Shown here one piece after another: positions 32,643 through 41,640 of a stretch of DNA of 64,000 nucleotides. The notes under the pieces were generated by a model, which was given only the letters and a program-made list of their open reading frames with translations, ran no database searches and was not told the origin of the DNA. The position numbers and the translations under genes are program-made. Every line of letters begins with the position of its first letter. Position 1 is the first letter of the stretch. This DNA comes from Chryseosolibacter sp964551035 (GTDB lineage Bacteria > Bacteroidota > Bacteroidia > Cytophagales > Cyclobacteriaceae), in assembly GCA_964551035.1 (NCBI GenBank), contig CAZKBK010000017.1:34052-98051 (forward strand), given 5' to 3'.

Positions 32643-35000
32643 CTACTCTGTTCTAAGACATTGCACCGGGTTCACCGTCGACGCCCGGATCGCCTGAGAG
32701 GCCACCGTAATCCAGGCAATGGCCAGCGCCGTAAATCCGGCCGCGATGAAATACCACGCTTCCAATTCGACGTGGAACGCGAACCGTGCTAACCACAGGT
32801 CAAGCACGTAATAACTCAGTGGCAATCCGAGTGCGATGGAGATCAGCACCATGAACGTAAAATCCTTCGACAGGAGAAAAACAATGCTGGTGGACGACGA
32901 GCCCAGCGCTTTGCGTATGCCGATCTCTTTCAGGCGGCGCTCCGCTGTGAACGCGGCAAGACCAAACAACCCCAGGCAGGAGATGATGATGGCGATGCTT
33001 GCAAAGTATCCCGAAAGGGTGGCTACGCGCTGCTCAGCTTCGTACATCTGCGCGTACTCCTGGTCCTGAAATTGGTAGTCGAACGAGAATCCGGGATTGA
33101 ATTCCTTGTAGAATGCTTCGATGCGATCGAGGGTCTCCCGTTCTTTGCCGGCCTCCAGCCGGGCCATGATGTTCCAGGTGCTCCCCGGCGAAAGCCGGAA
33201 GAACAGCGGGTTGACTTCGCTGTGCAGGGATTGAAAATGGAAGTCCCTGACCACGCCGACGATCTCGAGGTCGTACTCGTCCCAGAGCCTGATCCTTTGT
33301 CCGATGGGGTTCTCCATGCCCATCACGCGTATAGCGGCCTCGTTGAAAATGATCTTGCTCGTGTCCGTGCCGATATTTTCATCGTAGAACCGCCCCTGAA
33401 CAAGTTCGACCCCCAGCGTTTCCAGCAGCCGGTAGTCGGTGCCGACGTTCTCGAACAGCACGAGATCGTCGGGATTCTTGCCCTCCCATTGCAATCCCAT
33501 GGTGTTGCTGTTGCGTCCGACGAGGCTGTGCCCGATGCTGGATGCATTCACCACACCGGGGATTTTCCGCAACTCCTGCAGAAAGGTTTGCCGGGACTCG
33601 CCAACCTTCCCTTCTATGGGAAAGCGAATGAGCTGTTCCTTGTCGTAACCGAGGTTGGTCGATTGCACATAGTCGATTTGCTTGTAAATCACCAGTACGG
33701 ACACAATGAGCATGACCGAGAGCCAGAACTGGAAGACAACGAGTCCCTTTCTCGCCCATATCTCACCGAGCGAACCCTTCACCACGCCCTTCAGCACGGA
33801 GGCGGGTTGAAAGCCCGAAAGATACAGCGCCGGGTAACTGCCCGCGATGAGACCCGTGATGAGTGCCACGACAGCCAGGGTCACCAAAAGTTGCGGGTCA
33901 TTCAGGGTCAGGGTGATCTGCTTCCCGGTAATGGTGTTGAATTGAGGCAGGAACAACCACACGATGCCACAGGCGAGGAGGAGAGAGATAACGGTAGTCA
34001 CCAGCGATTCGCTCAGATACTGAATGACCAGGGACCGCCGCTGCGCGCCGATCGATTTCTTGATGCCCACTTCCTTGGCTTTGCGCGTAGCCCGCGCCGT
34101 GGACAGGTTCATGAAGTTGATGCAGGCGATGAGCAGGATGAAGACCGCGATGATCGAGAAAAGGTTAACGTACTCGATCCGCCCCCCGGCGTTCTGTCCG
34201 TTTTCAAACCGGCCGTGGAGGTAGCGGTCGGAGAATTTTTGAAGGAACAACACGATATGAGAGCCGGCTTCCTTCCGTTTGATGTAATCTGTGATCTTTG
34301 CTTCAAAGGCGGTGGGGTCTGTTCCCGGACGCAGCACCACGTACGTCGAGGGGCCGTTGTTTCCCCAATAGGTCACCCATTCGTTTTCATCCTTGAACAC
34401 TTCGAACGACATGACAAAATCGAACTGCACCGACGAGTTCGGCGGTGTTCTGTCGAATACGCCCGTTACCTGGAAGTTCTTCTCATGCTGGAATTCGACC
34501 ATTTTTCCCACGACGTTTTCGTCGCTGCCGAACAGGCGTATCGCCAGATCGCGCGAAATAACCATCGCCTTCTTGTCTTTGAGCACGCCGGAGGCATCGC
34601 CCTGCAGAAGGTTGAAGGAGAAGATGTTGAAATAGTCTTCGCCCACGTACCAGCCCTTGGCTTTAACGTTGTGATCCCCGTCAGAAAGCGTGAAGTCGTT
34701 GACCCAGGTCGCGGTTGCCGCGAATTCCACCTCGGGATAATCGACCTTGAGGTTTTCCGCCAGGATGCCCGGCGTCGAGGTCGTGGTCATCACCTCCGCC
34801 GCGTAATGCTGATGTTCCATCACCTGGTAGAGTCGCTCACCTTTCTCATGGAACTTGTTCATCTGCACTTCGTCGCGCACCCAGAGATAGATCAGCAGGG
34901 TGCAGGCCAGACCGGTCGTCAGGCCCGCGACGTTAATGGCGAAATAGCCTTTCGCCCTCAGTATGTTGCGATAGATGAGGAGGAGATGGTGTCTCAGCAT
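32643..35000 (-). CDS. FtsX/MacB-type ABC transporter permease
   Basis: This 785-residue permease has the two-half layout of Bacteroidota FtsX-like proteins: a first span near residue 20 (YFAINVAGLTTGLACTLLIY), a MacB-type periplasmic domain, a three-span FtsX block (IAVFILLIACINFMNLSTAR, then RATRKAKEVGIKKSIGAQRR), a second periplasmic domain and a final FtsX block containing LFGLAAFTAERRLKEIGIRK. The coupling helices with EIGIRKALG match the family. Such proteins often export lipoproteins, peptides or antimicrobials by mechanotransmission, but no ATPase gene is adjacent, so the substrate is unknown. Confidence 0.93.
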   Translation of the reverse strand: MLRHHLLLIYRNILRAKGYFAINVAGLTTGLACTLLIYLWVRDEVQMNKFHEKGERLYQVMEHQHYAAEVMTTTSTPGILAENLKVDYPEVEFAATATWVNDFTLSDGDHNVKAKGWYVGEDYFNIFSFNLLQGDASGVLKDKKAMVISRDLAIRLFGSDENVVGKMVEFQHEKNFQVTGVFDRTPPNSSVQFDFVMSFEVFKDENEWVTYWGNNGPSTYVVLRPGTDPTAFEAKITDYIKRKEAGSHIVLFLQKFSDRYLHGRFENGQNAGGRIEYVNLFSIIAVFILLIACINFMNLSTARATRKAKEVGIKKSIGAQRRSLVIQYLSESLVTTVISLLLACGIVWLFLPQFNTITGKQITLTLNDPQLLVTLAVVALITGLIAGSYPALYLSGFQPASVLKGVVKGSLGEIWARKGLVVFQFWLSVMLIVSVLVIYKQIDYVQSTNLGYDKEQLIRFPIEGKVGESRQTFLQELRKIPGVVNASSIGHSLVGRNSNTMGLQWEGKNPDDLVLFENVGTDYRLLETLGVELVQGRFYDENIGTDTSKIIFNEAAIRVMGMENPIGQRIRLWDEYDLEIVGVVRDFHFQSLHSEVNPLFFRLSPGSTWNIMARLEAGKERETLDRIEAFYKEFNPGFSFDYQFQDQEYAQMYEAEQRVATLSGYFASIAIIISCLGLFGLAAFTAERRLKEIGIRKALGSSSTSIVFLLSKDFTFMVLISIALGLPLSYYVLDLWLARFAFHVELEAWYFIAAGFTALAIAWITVASQAIRASTVNPVQCLRTE

Positions 35001-35160
35001 GACATTTTTGGTGTTGGATTAAATTAGAGTACCCCCAATTCCGGAAAAGGTTGCGTCGTGAGTCCATTTTTTTTATGACGACCATATCTCTGAAAATATT
35101 TCTGCGATGGACTGTAACAATCATTGTCACGACGGATCAAAGGGCCGAAACAAAATAAAA

Positions 35161-36003
35161 ATGCACATGAAGAAGCTTATAGCAACCTTTGGCCTCGCCG
35201 TCGCCGTCCTGAGCGCGTTGTCGCAATCCCATGCCATCCGCGTTTCCAAAACCGGTGAAGGAGCGCCGGTCGTCTTCCTGCCGGGATTCACTACCCCCGG
35301 TGCGGTGTGGACCGAAACGGTACAACATCTCGAGGGCGCGTTCGAAAGCCACCTGATCTCATACGCAGGATTCGATGGTGTTGAACCCATTGAAATGCCC
35401 TGGTATGAGGCCATCAAAAAAGAACTTTTGGACTACATTGAGAGAGAGAATTTGTCCGGGATACGAATTGTCGGCCACAGCATGGGCGGAACCCTGGCCA
35501 TCGACATCGCCTCGGAGGTTCCCGAAAGGATTCACAGCCTGGTATTGGTGGACGCGCTCCCTTGCATGCGCGAACTGATGATGCCCGGCACCACCGCGGA
35601 GCAAATTCAGTACGAAAGCCCCTACAATCAGCGGATGCTGGGCATGACGGAAGAAGCCTTCGGTCAGGTGGCGGCGATGATGGCGCAGAACATGACGCGG
35701 CGCGCCGACAAACTGGACGTGATCAAGGCCTGGTCGATGAAAGCCGACCGCAAGACCTATGTCTACGGCTTCACCGACCTGCTCAAACTCGACCTCCGGC
35801 CCGCGCTGCGCAAAGTGACGGCAAACACGCTCATCCTCGGTGCGCCCTTTCCCGACGCGCAGGTGGTGAAAGCGAACTTTGAAAAACAATACGCCGGCCT
35901 TGGAAACAAAACGATCGAAATTGCCGAAGACAGCAAACACTTTATTATGTTCGATCAGCCGGAATGGTTCTACGGTAAACTGAACGCATTCTTTTCAAAA
36001 TAA
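35161..36003 (+). CDS. Exported alpha/beta-hydrolase
   Basis: This 280-residue protein has a signal peptide (MKKLIATFGLAVAVLSALSQ from the second Met) and an alpha/beta-hydrolase fold. The nucleophile elbow is GHSMGG, the oxyanion region is VVFLPGFTTPG, and the catalytic His is in EDSKHFIMFDQPEWF; the acid is probably the Asp in LGAPFPDAQ. ATG at 35161 and 35167 are both possible starts. The substrate is unknown. The ECF sigma-factor gene begins 4 bases after its stop, so the three genes to 37067 form one operon. Confidence 0.9.
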   Translation: MHMKKLIATFGLAVAVLSALSQSHAIRVSKTGEGAPVVFLPGFTTPGAVWTETVQHLEGAFESHLISYAGFDGVEPIEMPWYEAIKKELLDYIERENLSGIRIVGHSMGGTLAIDIASEVPERIHSLVLVDALPCMRELMMPGTTAEQIQYESPYNQRMLGMTEEAFGQVAAMMAQNMTRRADKLDVIKAWSMKADRKTYVYGFTDLLKLDLRPALRKVTANTLILGAPFPDAQVVKANFEKQYAGLGNKTIEIAEDSKHFIMFDQPEWFYGKLNAFFSK

Positions 36004-36007
36004 AGAA

Positions 36008-36490
36008 ATGAAAGACCGATCCCTTTTTGAATCCCTTTACACGCTGTACCACCCGATGGTATGTCAGATGTGCCTTGGGTTTCTGAAGGGTGACCGCGAC
36101 CAGGCCGACGACCTTGCCCAGGAGGTTTTTATCAACGTATGGAATGCCCTTGAGCACTTTCGCGGCGAAGCCTCCTACAAGACCTGGATCTACAGGATCA
36201 CGGTGAACAGTTGTCTGCAGTTTATCCGGAAAGAGCGTACCCGGCGTGAGGCCGACAGCGACCTCGCTAAACCAGCGGAGGACCGCGCGCCGGATTACCA
36301 CCAGGAACTTTATGAGGCCATTGGTCAACTCGCGGAGATTGATCGCCTCGTGATCATGATGGTACTTGAAGAAATGGACTACCGGGAAATTGCGCAGGTC
36401 GTCGGTATTACCGAAGTCGCGCTCCGCGTCCGGATTCACAGGATCAAAACACGCCTTAAGAAAATCATGGCCTATGAAACTCGAAATTGA
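36008..36490 (+). CDS. ECF-type RNA polymerase sigma factor
   Basis: This 160-residue sigma-70-family factor has region 2 (FESLYTLYHPMVCQMCLGFL, then DQADDLAQEVFINVWNALEH and KTWIYRITVN) and region 4 (IDRLVIMMVLEEMDYREIAQ and VVGITEVALRVRIHRIKTRL) with a short linker and no other domain. It overlaps the following membrane-protein gene by 17 bases, the classic arrangement of an ECF factor with its anti-sigma partner. Confidence 0.95.
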   Translation: MKDRSLFESLYTLYHPMVCQMCLGFLKGDRDQADDLAQEVFINVWNALEHFRGEASYKTWIYRITVNSCLQFIRKERTRREADSDLAKPAEDRAPDYHQELYEAIGQLAEIDRLVIMMVLEEMDYREIAQVVGITEVALRVRIHRIKTRLKKIMAYETRN

Positions 36491-37067
36491 CGAATTAAGA
36501 AACAGGTGGAAGCACGCGCGGGAAGAACACGCCGGCGACGCCCGGTCGGCACGGGCCGTCATTGCCGCAGTCGAAGAACGGAAACGTTATTCCATCTATC
36601 ATCAGTACGGGAAAATTGCCATCCTGGCGACGACTGCGGCGGTTATTGTGTACTTTCTGTATTTTCTCCGCCCATTCGGCGAGCCGCTCAGCCGTATCGG
36701 AACCGTTTTAATGTGGGCCAGTCCGTTGGCGCGGGTGATCTTTGAACTCTACAGTATCCGTTGCGCCGCGATGATCCGCCTTACCGACACCACACAAGAG
36801 GCGGCCGGCAATGCCGTCAGGTATTACGGGGTTCGGAAATTCATGAACGGACCGGTCACGGTCTCGCTCGTGGTGCTGTACATGGTTGGCTTCTACTTGC
36901 TGACACCGGAGTTGCTGAAGTACGTGGCTGCAAAATGGGTTATCAGTCTTGATGTGGTTTTTCTCATCGGTGCCGGCCTGCTCATCTGGCAGGCTCGAAA
37001 GGGCATCGCAAAAGAGATGCGGAAGGTGCGCGAGATCGTCGACCTCAGGAATGAGCTGGGGAACTAG
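36474..37067 (+). CDS. Four-span membrane protein, likely partner (anti-sigma) of the ECF factor
   Basis: The ATG at 36474 gives 197 residues: a charged cytoplasmic head of about 45 residues (MKLEIDELRNRWKHAREEHA), four hydrophobic spans (near residues 45-65, 72-95, 122-142 and 152-172) and a charged tail (KGIAKEMRKVREIVDLRNEL). The gene overlaps the sigma factor by 17 bases, which suggests translational coupling. The sequence is not a recognised anti-sigma family and lacks the usual zinc motif, so the anti-sigma role is inferred from position. Its stop codon shares CTAG with the stop of the convergent gene. Confidence 0.8.
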   Translation: MKLEIDELRNRWKHAREEHAGDARSARAVIAAVEERKRYSIYHQYGKIAILATTAAVIVYFLYFLRPFGEPLSRIGTVLMWASPLARVIFELYSIRCAAMIRLTDTTQEAAGNAVRYYGVRKFMNGPVTVSLVVLYMVGFYLLTPELLKYVAAKWVISLDVVFLIGAGLLIWQARKGIAKEMRKVREIVDLRNELGN

Positions 37068-37474
37068 GCGGCTCCGGGTGTTCCGGGATTACCCCCGCGG
37101 AGTCGCGCGATAACGCCGTGGAGCGCCTTTTGAACCTCGGAAAAATTCCAGGCTTTGTGAATGAAGCCGTGCGCACCCATCCTGTAAAGCTCGTCCATTT
37201 CCCTCGCGTTGTTGGTCGTCGAATAAATGATCACCGGGATGTCGCGGAAGCGCACGTTGTCCTTCATCGCCCGAAGGCATTCCCGGCCATCCATGACCGG
37301 CATGTTCACGTCGAGGAAGACCGTGTCGGGCAGGTTGCCGATATGGTCGAGTACCTTCAGCGCCTCGCGGCCGTCGCTGGCCGTGATGAAGGAAATGGAT
37401 GGATCGATCTGCAACAGGGCTTCTGCCATGATTTCGCAGTCATCCGCATCATCGTCCGCATACAATATGGTCAT
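37064..37474 (-). CDS. Single-domain response regulator
   Basis: This 136-residue protein is one receiver domain: acidic pocket ILYADDDADDCEIM, phosphoacceptor Asp in VFLDVNMPVMDG, Thr/Ser switch in VIIYSTTNN, and Lys in FIHKAWNFSEV. There is no output domain, so it works by protein contact, for example in a phosphorelay. The start at 37474 fits the receiver's first strand; the open frame from 37561 adds unrelated residues. The last base pairs overlap the convergent membrane gene. Confidence 0.93.
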   Translation of the reverse strand: MTILYADDDADDCEIMAEALLQIDPSISFITASDGREALKVLDHIGNLPDTVFLDVNMPVMDGRECLRAMKDNVRFRDIPVIIYSTTNNAREMDELYRMGAHGFIHKAWNFSEVQKALHGVIARLRGGNPGTPGAA

Positions 37475-37852
37475 ATCGCCAGATTTGGATGATACCACGA
37501 TCCAAGGAAAAATGATACCGCAAGAAAGGACGGGCCGTATGCCCTTGTAAAGGAATTTCAAGCGAACAAACAGATTTTGCCGATGGTTTGCCTATAACCG
37601 AGGTCCGCGTACCCGGCGGCATTGCGCAACGTTGCCGACAGGACACGCCATGACAGGTGCGAAAGTGTTACATTTATCTACACCTCGTGGCGTGAGATTC
37701 CTGGTGTTGGGGCATTGGGGGATTAGGCACCAGGGGTTTGTGCGGTACATTTTTGTTAAAGACCAATCGCTGGCGCGCCGGCGGCCCTTGTGAAGGTCAG
37801 CCCAAAACATTAACTTGATCAATATGGATCTCCCATCATTAATTCAACGTCC
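37475..37852. other. Intergenic region between response regulator and molybdenum hydroxylase genes
   Basis: No gene is visible. It contains an imperfectly placed inverted repeat, CCTGGTG (37700-37706) and CACCAGG (37728-37734), with a 21-base loop and no T run. No promoter box could be assigned. Confidence 0.5.
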
Positions 37853-38311
37853 ATGGAACTCATCATCAATGAAAAAACCTACGATGTAGCAGCCGAAAGC
37901 GAGGAGCGCCTGCTTACGGTTCTGCGTGAATACGTTGGGCTCACAGGCACAAAATACGGTTGCGGAGAAGGCGCCTGCGGAGCGTGTACGGTACTCCTCA
38001 ACGACACGGCCGTGAGGTCGTGCAGTGTCACCGCGGAAAGCGCGCGGGGAAAAAGGATCACGACCATTGAAGGACTGGCAAAGGACGACGGCCTTCACCC
38101 TGTGCAGGAAGCGTTCCTGCAGGAAGATGTGTTTCAATGTGGGTACTGCGCGTCGGGAATGGTAATGTCTGCCGTTGCGCTGTTGTCGAAGACGGACAAC
38201 CCGACGAGAGACGACGTTGTCCGCGGGATGCAGGGTAACATTTGCCGGTGCGGTACCTACCCCCGAATGCTTGGCGCCATCGAAAAAGCCATCGAACTTA
38301 AGAAAAGCTGA
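37853..38311 (+). CDS. [2Fe-2S] subunit of a molybdenum hydroxylase
   Basis: This 152-residue protein carries two [2Fe-2S] clusters. The N-terminal ferredoxin cluster is bound by Cys37, 42, 45 and 57 (CGEGACGAC and RSCSV), and the C-terminal helical cluster by Cys96, 99, 131 and 133 (QCGYCASG and ICRCG). It moves electrons from the molybdopterin site to an acceptor. The large subunit starts 3 bases downstream. No FAD subunit is next to it, as in isoquinoline-oxidoreductase-type two-subunit enzymes. Confidence 0.95.
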   Translation: MELIINEKTYDVAAESEERLLTVLREYVGLTGTKYGCGEGACGACTVLLNDTAVRSCSVTAESARGKRITTIEGLAKDDGLHPVQEAFLQEDVFQCGYCASGMVMSAVALLSKTDNPTRDDVVRGMQGNICRCGTYPRMLGAIEKAIELKKS

Positions 38312-38313
38312 CC

Positions 38314-40434
38314 ATGATGAACGAGATACCCGATATCGCGCCGGAACAATACGAGCTCCAGGAGCGCGCGACCCGGCGGTTTAGCATCAGCCGGAGGCAG
38401 TTCTTTCAGACCCTCGGAAGCGGACTGGCCGTGGCGTTTGTCACGGGGCGAAGTGTAGCCGGCACGTTAGCCGGAGACGCGGTCCTTCCGGAAGATCAGA
38501 TTGGCGCGTGGATACATATCAACGAGGAGGGCCGCGTCACGGTTTACAGCGGTAAGGTCGAAGTCGGTCAGAATATTCGTACCTCCCTCGCTCAGGCTGT
38601 GGCCGACGAACTTGAAGTCCGCTTCGAAGACGTTGCCATGGTGTTGGGCGACACCGCGTTGACGCCTTACGACCGCGGCACGTTTGGCAGCCGCACGACA
38701 CCCTACATGGCGCCGCAATTGCGAAAGGCCGCGGCTTCCGCACGCGAACTGCTCATCGACATGGCCGCAAAGGAAATGAACACGACGCGGGAACAGTTGT
38801 ATGCGGCCGATGGTGGCGTCAAGGACCGGAAGTCAGGGAAGTCGATGGCATACGGCAAGCTCACAAAGGGAAAGGAACTGATCAAGCGTGTCAACGAGCA
38901 AATCAGCACAAAACCCGTGAGCGAATGGAAGGTGGCTGGCACTTCCGTTCGGAAGGTCAACGGTGTATCGTTCGTGACCGGCAAACACGAGTTCGTTTCG
39001 GACATGACGCTGCCGGGCATGCTGGTGGGAAAGATCTTGCGGCCGCCAGCCTACGGGGCAAAGCTTTCGAGCATTGACCTGTCAGCGGCGAAGGCGATGA
39101 AGGACGTTGTTGTGGTGCACGATGGCGACTTTGTAGGTGTGGCGGCGCCGGATACGCGCACGGCCACGCGTGCACTGCAGGCGATCAAGGCGGGGTGGCG
39201 CCGAACGGAGCAACCGTCGAGGGAAGCGATATTCGATTATTTGAAATCCAACGCGGAAACGCCCCGTGACGATGGTACACATGGAGATGTGGCGTCGGCG
39301 CTCGCCAATGCCGGGGTAACCATTGCGCGAACTTTTTACGTCGACTACATCGCGCACGCGCCCATGGAACCGAGGGCGGGACTCGCCGAATGGAAGGACG
39401 GCAAGCTCACCGTGTGGACAGGAACACAGCGTCCTTTCGGTGTACAGGAGGTGTTGTCGGAATTGTTTGAAATGCCCGCCGAAAATATCAGGGTTATTCA
39501 GCCCGACACGGGCGCTGCATACGGAGGCAAGCACACGGGAGAGGCGGGCATCGAAGCCGCGCGGCTGGCGCTGGCCGCGAAAAAACCCGTTAAAGTGGTG
39601 TGGACGCGCGAGGAGGAATTCACCTGGGCGTACTTCCGTCCGGCCGGCGTAATCGAAGTAAAAGCGGGCGCGACGCGGGAAGGCAAGGTCACCGCCTGGG
39701 AATTTCATAACTATAACTCAGGAGCTTCGGGAATACAAACGCCGTACGAAGTCGCCGACAGGCGCATTCAGTTTCATCGGGTAGCGTCGCCGTTGCGACA
39801 GGGATCATACCGCGGGCTTGCATCAACCGCCAACATATTCGCCCGGGAATCCGCAATGGACGACCTGGCGGATGCGCTTGGTATCGACCCCCTGGAATTC
39901 AGGTTGATGAACCTGAAGGATGAACGGATGCGCGGCGTGCTTGAAGCCGTGGCAACGCGCTTCGGCTGGAAGAACTATAAAGCCCGCCAGGGCAGGGCAG
40001 CGGGCGTCGGTTGCGGCACAGAAAAGAACGGCTATTGCGCTACCATAGCGGAAGTCGCCGTGGATAGTGATGGCAACGTTAAGGTGTTGCGCGCCGTGGT
40101 GGCTTTCGACTGTGGCGCAATTGTGAACCCCGATCACCTGAAAAGCCAGATCCAGGGAAGCGTTATCCAGGGATTGGGGGGCGCGCTCTTTGAACGCATT
40201 GATTTCAAGGACGGCCGGATCCTTAATGCCGGGTTCGCTCGATACCGGGTTCCGCGTTTCGGAGACACCCCGGAGTTGGAAGTGATCATGGTGAACAAAA
40301 AAGAGATTCCGTCCGCCGGCGGGGGTGAAACGCCGATCGTTGGGATCGCGCCGGCGGTGCGAAATGCCATTGCCGCCGCTACGGGCAAAAAGTTGTATAC
40401 ACTGCCGCTCGTACCGGATGGACTGAAGATGTAG
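38314..40434 (+). CDS. Molybdopterin-binding large subunit (aldehyde/isoquinoline oxidoreductase type), Tat-exported
   Basis: This 706-residue protein starts with a twin-arginine signal (SRRQFFQTLGSGLAVAFVTG near residues 26-45), so the enzyme probably works in the periplasm. It belongs to the xanthine-oxidase superfamily beta-subunit group (IorB-like): an N-terminal a/b hammerhead region (GKHEFVSDMTLPGMLVGKIL), the molybdopterin-binding segments and a catalytic Glu loop (SAGGGETPIVGIAPAVRNAI). It oxidises an aldehyde or N-heterocycle, with the electrons leaving through the small subunit to a cytochrome-like acceptor. The substrate cannot be predicted. No cofactor-maturation gene is in the window. 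Confidence 0.93.
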   Translation: MMNEIPDIAPEQYELQERATRRFSISRRQFFQTLGSGLAVAFVTGRSVAGTLAGDAVLPEDQIGAWIHINEEGRVTVYSGKVEVGQNIRTSLAQAVADELEVRFEDVAMVLGDTALTPYDRGTFGSRTTPYMAPQLRKAAASARELLIDMAAKEMNTTREQLYAADGGVKDRKSGKSMAYGKLTKGKELIKRVNEQISTKPVSEWKVAGTSVRKVNGVSFVTGKHEFVSDMTLPGMLVGKILRPPAYGAKLSSIDLSAAKAMKDVVVVHDGDFVGVAAPDTRTATRALQAIKAGWRRTEQPSREAIFDYLKSNAETPRDDGTHGDVASALANAGVTIARTFYVDYIAHAPMEPRAGLAEWKDGKLTVWTGTQRPFGVQEVLSELFEMPAENIRVIQPDTGAAYGGKHTGEAGIEAARLALAAKKPVKVVWTREEEFTWAYFRPAGVIEVKAGATREGKVTAWEFHNYNSGASGIQTPYEVADRRIQFHRVASPLRQGSYRGLASTANIFARESAMDDLADALGIDPLEFRLMNLKDERMRGVLEAVATRFGWKNYKARQGRAAGVGCGTEKNGYCATIAEVAVDSDGNVKVLRAVVAFDCGAIVNPDHLKSQIQGSVIQGLGGALFERIDFKDGRILNAGFARYRVPRFGDTPELEVIMVNKKEIPSAGGGETPIVGIAPAVRNAIAAATGKKLYTLPLVPDGLKM

Positions 40435-40502
40435 AAACCAAAGGTTCCTGATCAAGAAGGGAAACGGCGGGCGTCGACGATTCGCGTCGAGGGTGCGAAG
40501 GA

Positions 40503-40745
40503 TTATCCGGCTTTCAGGAGTTCGCCGAGATCGATATCGTCAAGGTATTTTTCGACATCCTTGTCATCGGCGTACGAGACGCACACAATCCTTCCTTGTT
40601 CCTTGTCGTAAATGAGTTCCACAAATTTGCCGTCCACGCCATACAGAAAGCTGCAGGAATGGGCGAAGGAGTGCAACGCAAGGAAGCGACCGTTGATCCA
40701 GATCTCGTTGTAGTTATCCTGCAGCAGGCGATTCAAGTCCTCCAT
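40503..40745 (-). CDS. Hypothetical 80-residue protein
   Basis: An acidic small protein (MEDLNRLLQDNYNEIWINGR ... VEKYLDDIDLGELLKAG) with a beta-rich centre containing the segment FLYGVDGKFVELIYDKEQGR. It has no signal or membrane span. No family is recognised. It lies 104 bases after the basic small gene at 40850-41053 on the same strand, so the two may be co-transcribed. Confidence 0.6.
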   Translation of the reverse strand: MEDLNRLLQDNYNEIWINGRFLALHSFAHSCSFLYGVDGKFVELIYDKEQGRIVCVSYADDKDVEKYLDDIDLGELLKAG

Positions 40746-40849
40746 GCAGAAAGACCAGCAAATAAACGTGCCTTAGGTAATGGGATGGAGAATCCTATCC
40801 AGGTCGCGCAGTCGTGGGGTGCGCGTTAAAAATCTAAAAGGGCGCAGGC

Positions 40850-41053
40850 TTACTTTGCTGCGACCTTTTTCTTACCGCCCTTCATTTCACCAAGGTAATG
40901 CACTTCATAGGCATTCTGGTATTGCCGGATTGCCATTTGAATTTCATTGTAGGTATCGCGACGGATCTTGATACCTTTTTGAGCGCCTTTGCTCTTTACC
41001 TCGATGTAAAAGCCATCTTTCAATTTAATCTCCCTGGTGGCTGGTCTACCCAT
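40850..41053 (-). CDS. Hypothetical basic 67-residue protein
   Basis: A Lys-rich protein (MGRPATREIKLKDGFYIEVK ... GEMKGGKKKVAAK) with the predicted pattern of a beta-hairpin then an amphipathic helix (DTYNEIQMAIRQYQNAYEVH). The start is preceded by an A-rich leader. Basic charge and small size suggest nucleic-acid binding, but no family is recognised and the role is open. Confidence 0.65.
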   Translation of the reverse strand: MGRPATREIKLKDGFYIEVKSKGAQKGIKIRRDTYNEIQMAIRQYQNAYEVHYLGEMKGGKKKVAAK

Positions 41054-41275
41054 GTTTTTTTGTTGTTTAATTTAGTTTGTTAACGGAAAAAACGGTTATT
41101 GATTATTCGGAAACTGGGAAGGCGACAGGGGGTCCCGCCTATGGGAACGCCCGGATTTGAACAGAATGAGCCTAAAAAGTCCAAAAAGGTAATAAACCAG
41201 TTATTTTCCGCTAAAAATAGTCAAAATTTCCGCTTTTTCCATGTAAACAGCGCAGATAGCCAATAAGTTCCATAT

Positions 41276-41443
41276 ATGGCAAAGCCCAAAAAAGCCACTG
41301 ATAAAAAGGCGCTCCTTAACGAGATCGAGGAGAAGATCCAGGCATTAAACCTGCTCAAAAGCGCCCTGCAGACCGACCGGTCGCGCAAAGAAGAAACCCT
41401 TATTGAATACCGCAAAAAGTATCGCGAACTCCTCGACCGTTGA
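41276..41443 (+). CDS. Short coiled-coil protein (55 residues)
   Basis: The ATG at 41276 opens a 55-codon frame ending at 41443. The product is highly charged and helical (ALLNEIEEKIQALNLLKSAL, then EETLIEYRKKYRELLD), with heptad spacing of Leu/Ile that suggests a coiled coil. It has no recognised family. Codon use is like the neighbours, which supports coding. It precedes the receiver-kinase fusion by about 200 bases. Confidence 0.55.
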   Translation: MAKPKKATDKKALLNEIEEKIQALNLLKSALQTDRSRKEETLIEYRKKYRELLDR

Positions 41444-41640
41444 GAGGGGGGCATTTTCTTTTCTGACAAACGTTTCCAAATCTTACATTATGACACTCGG
41501 CGGGCGATCTTCTTTTATGTGGACAATCCACCACAAATAAGATCCTGTTAAGCGCCCGCGCTTAAAAAACCCGGCCGCCATCAGCGGAACGAAGTTTACG
41601 GCTTATATCCATCAGCAACTAAAATCTTACTTAAAACCTG

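Noticed and set aside
33072..35027. 651-codon open frame on the plus strand opposite the permease gene
   Set aside because: It is a mirror frame of the FtsX-type permease; the product has no family motifs and the opposite strand has clear ones.
37700..37734. CCTGGTG/CACCAGG inverted repeat as a terminator
   Set aside because: The loop is 21 bases and there is no T run on either strand.
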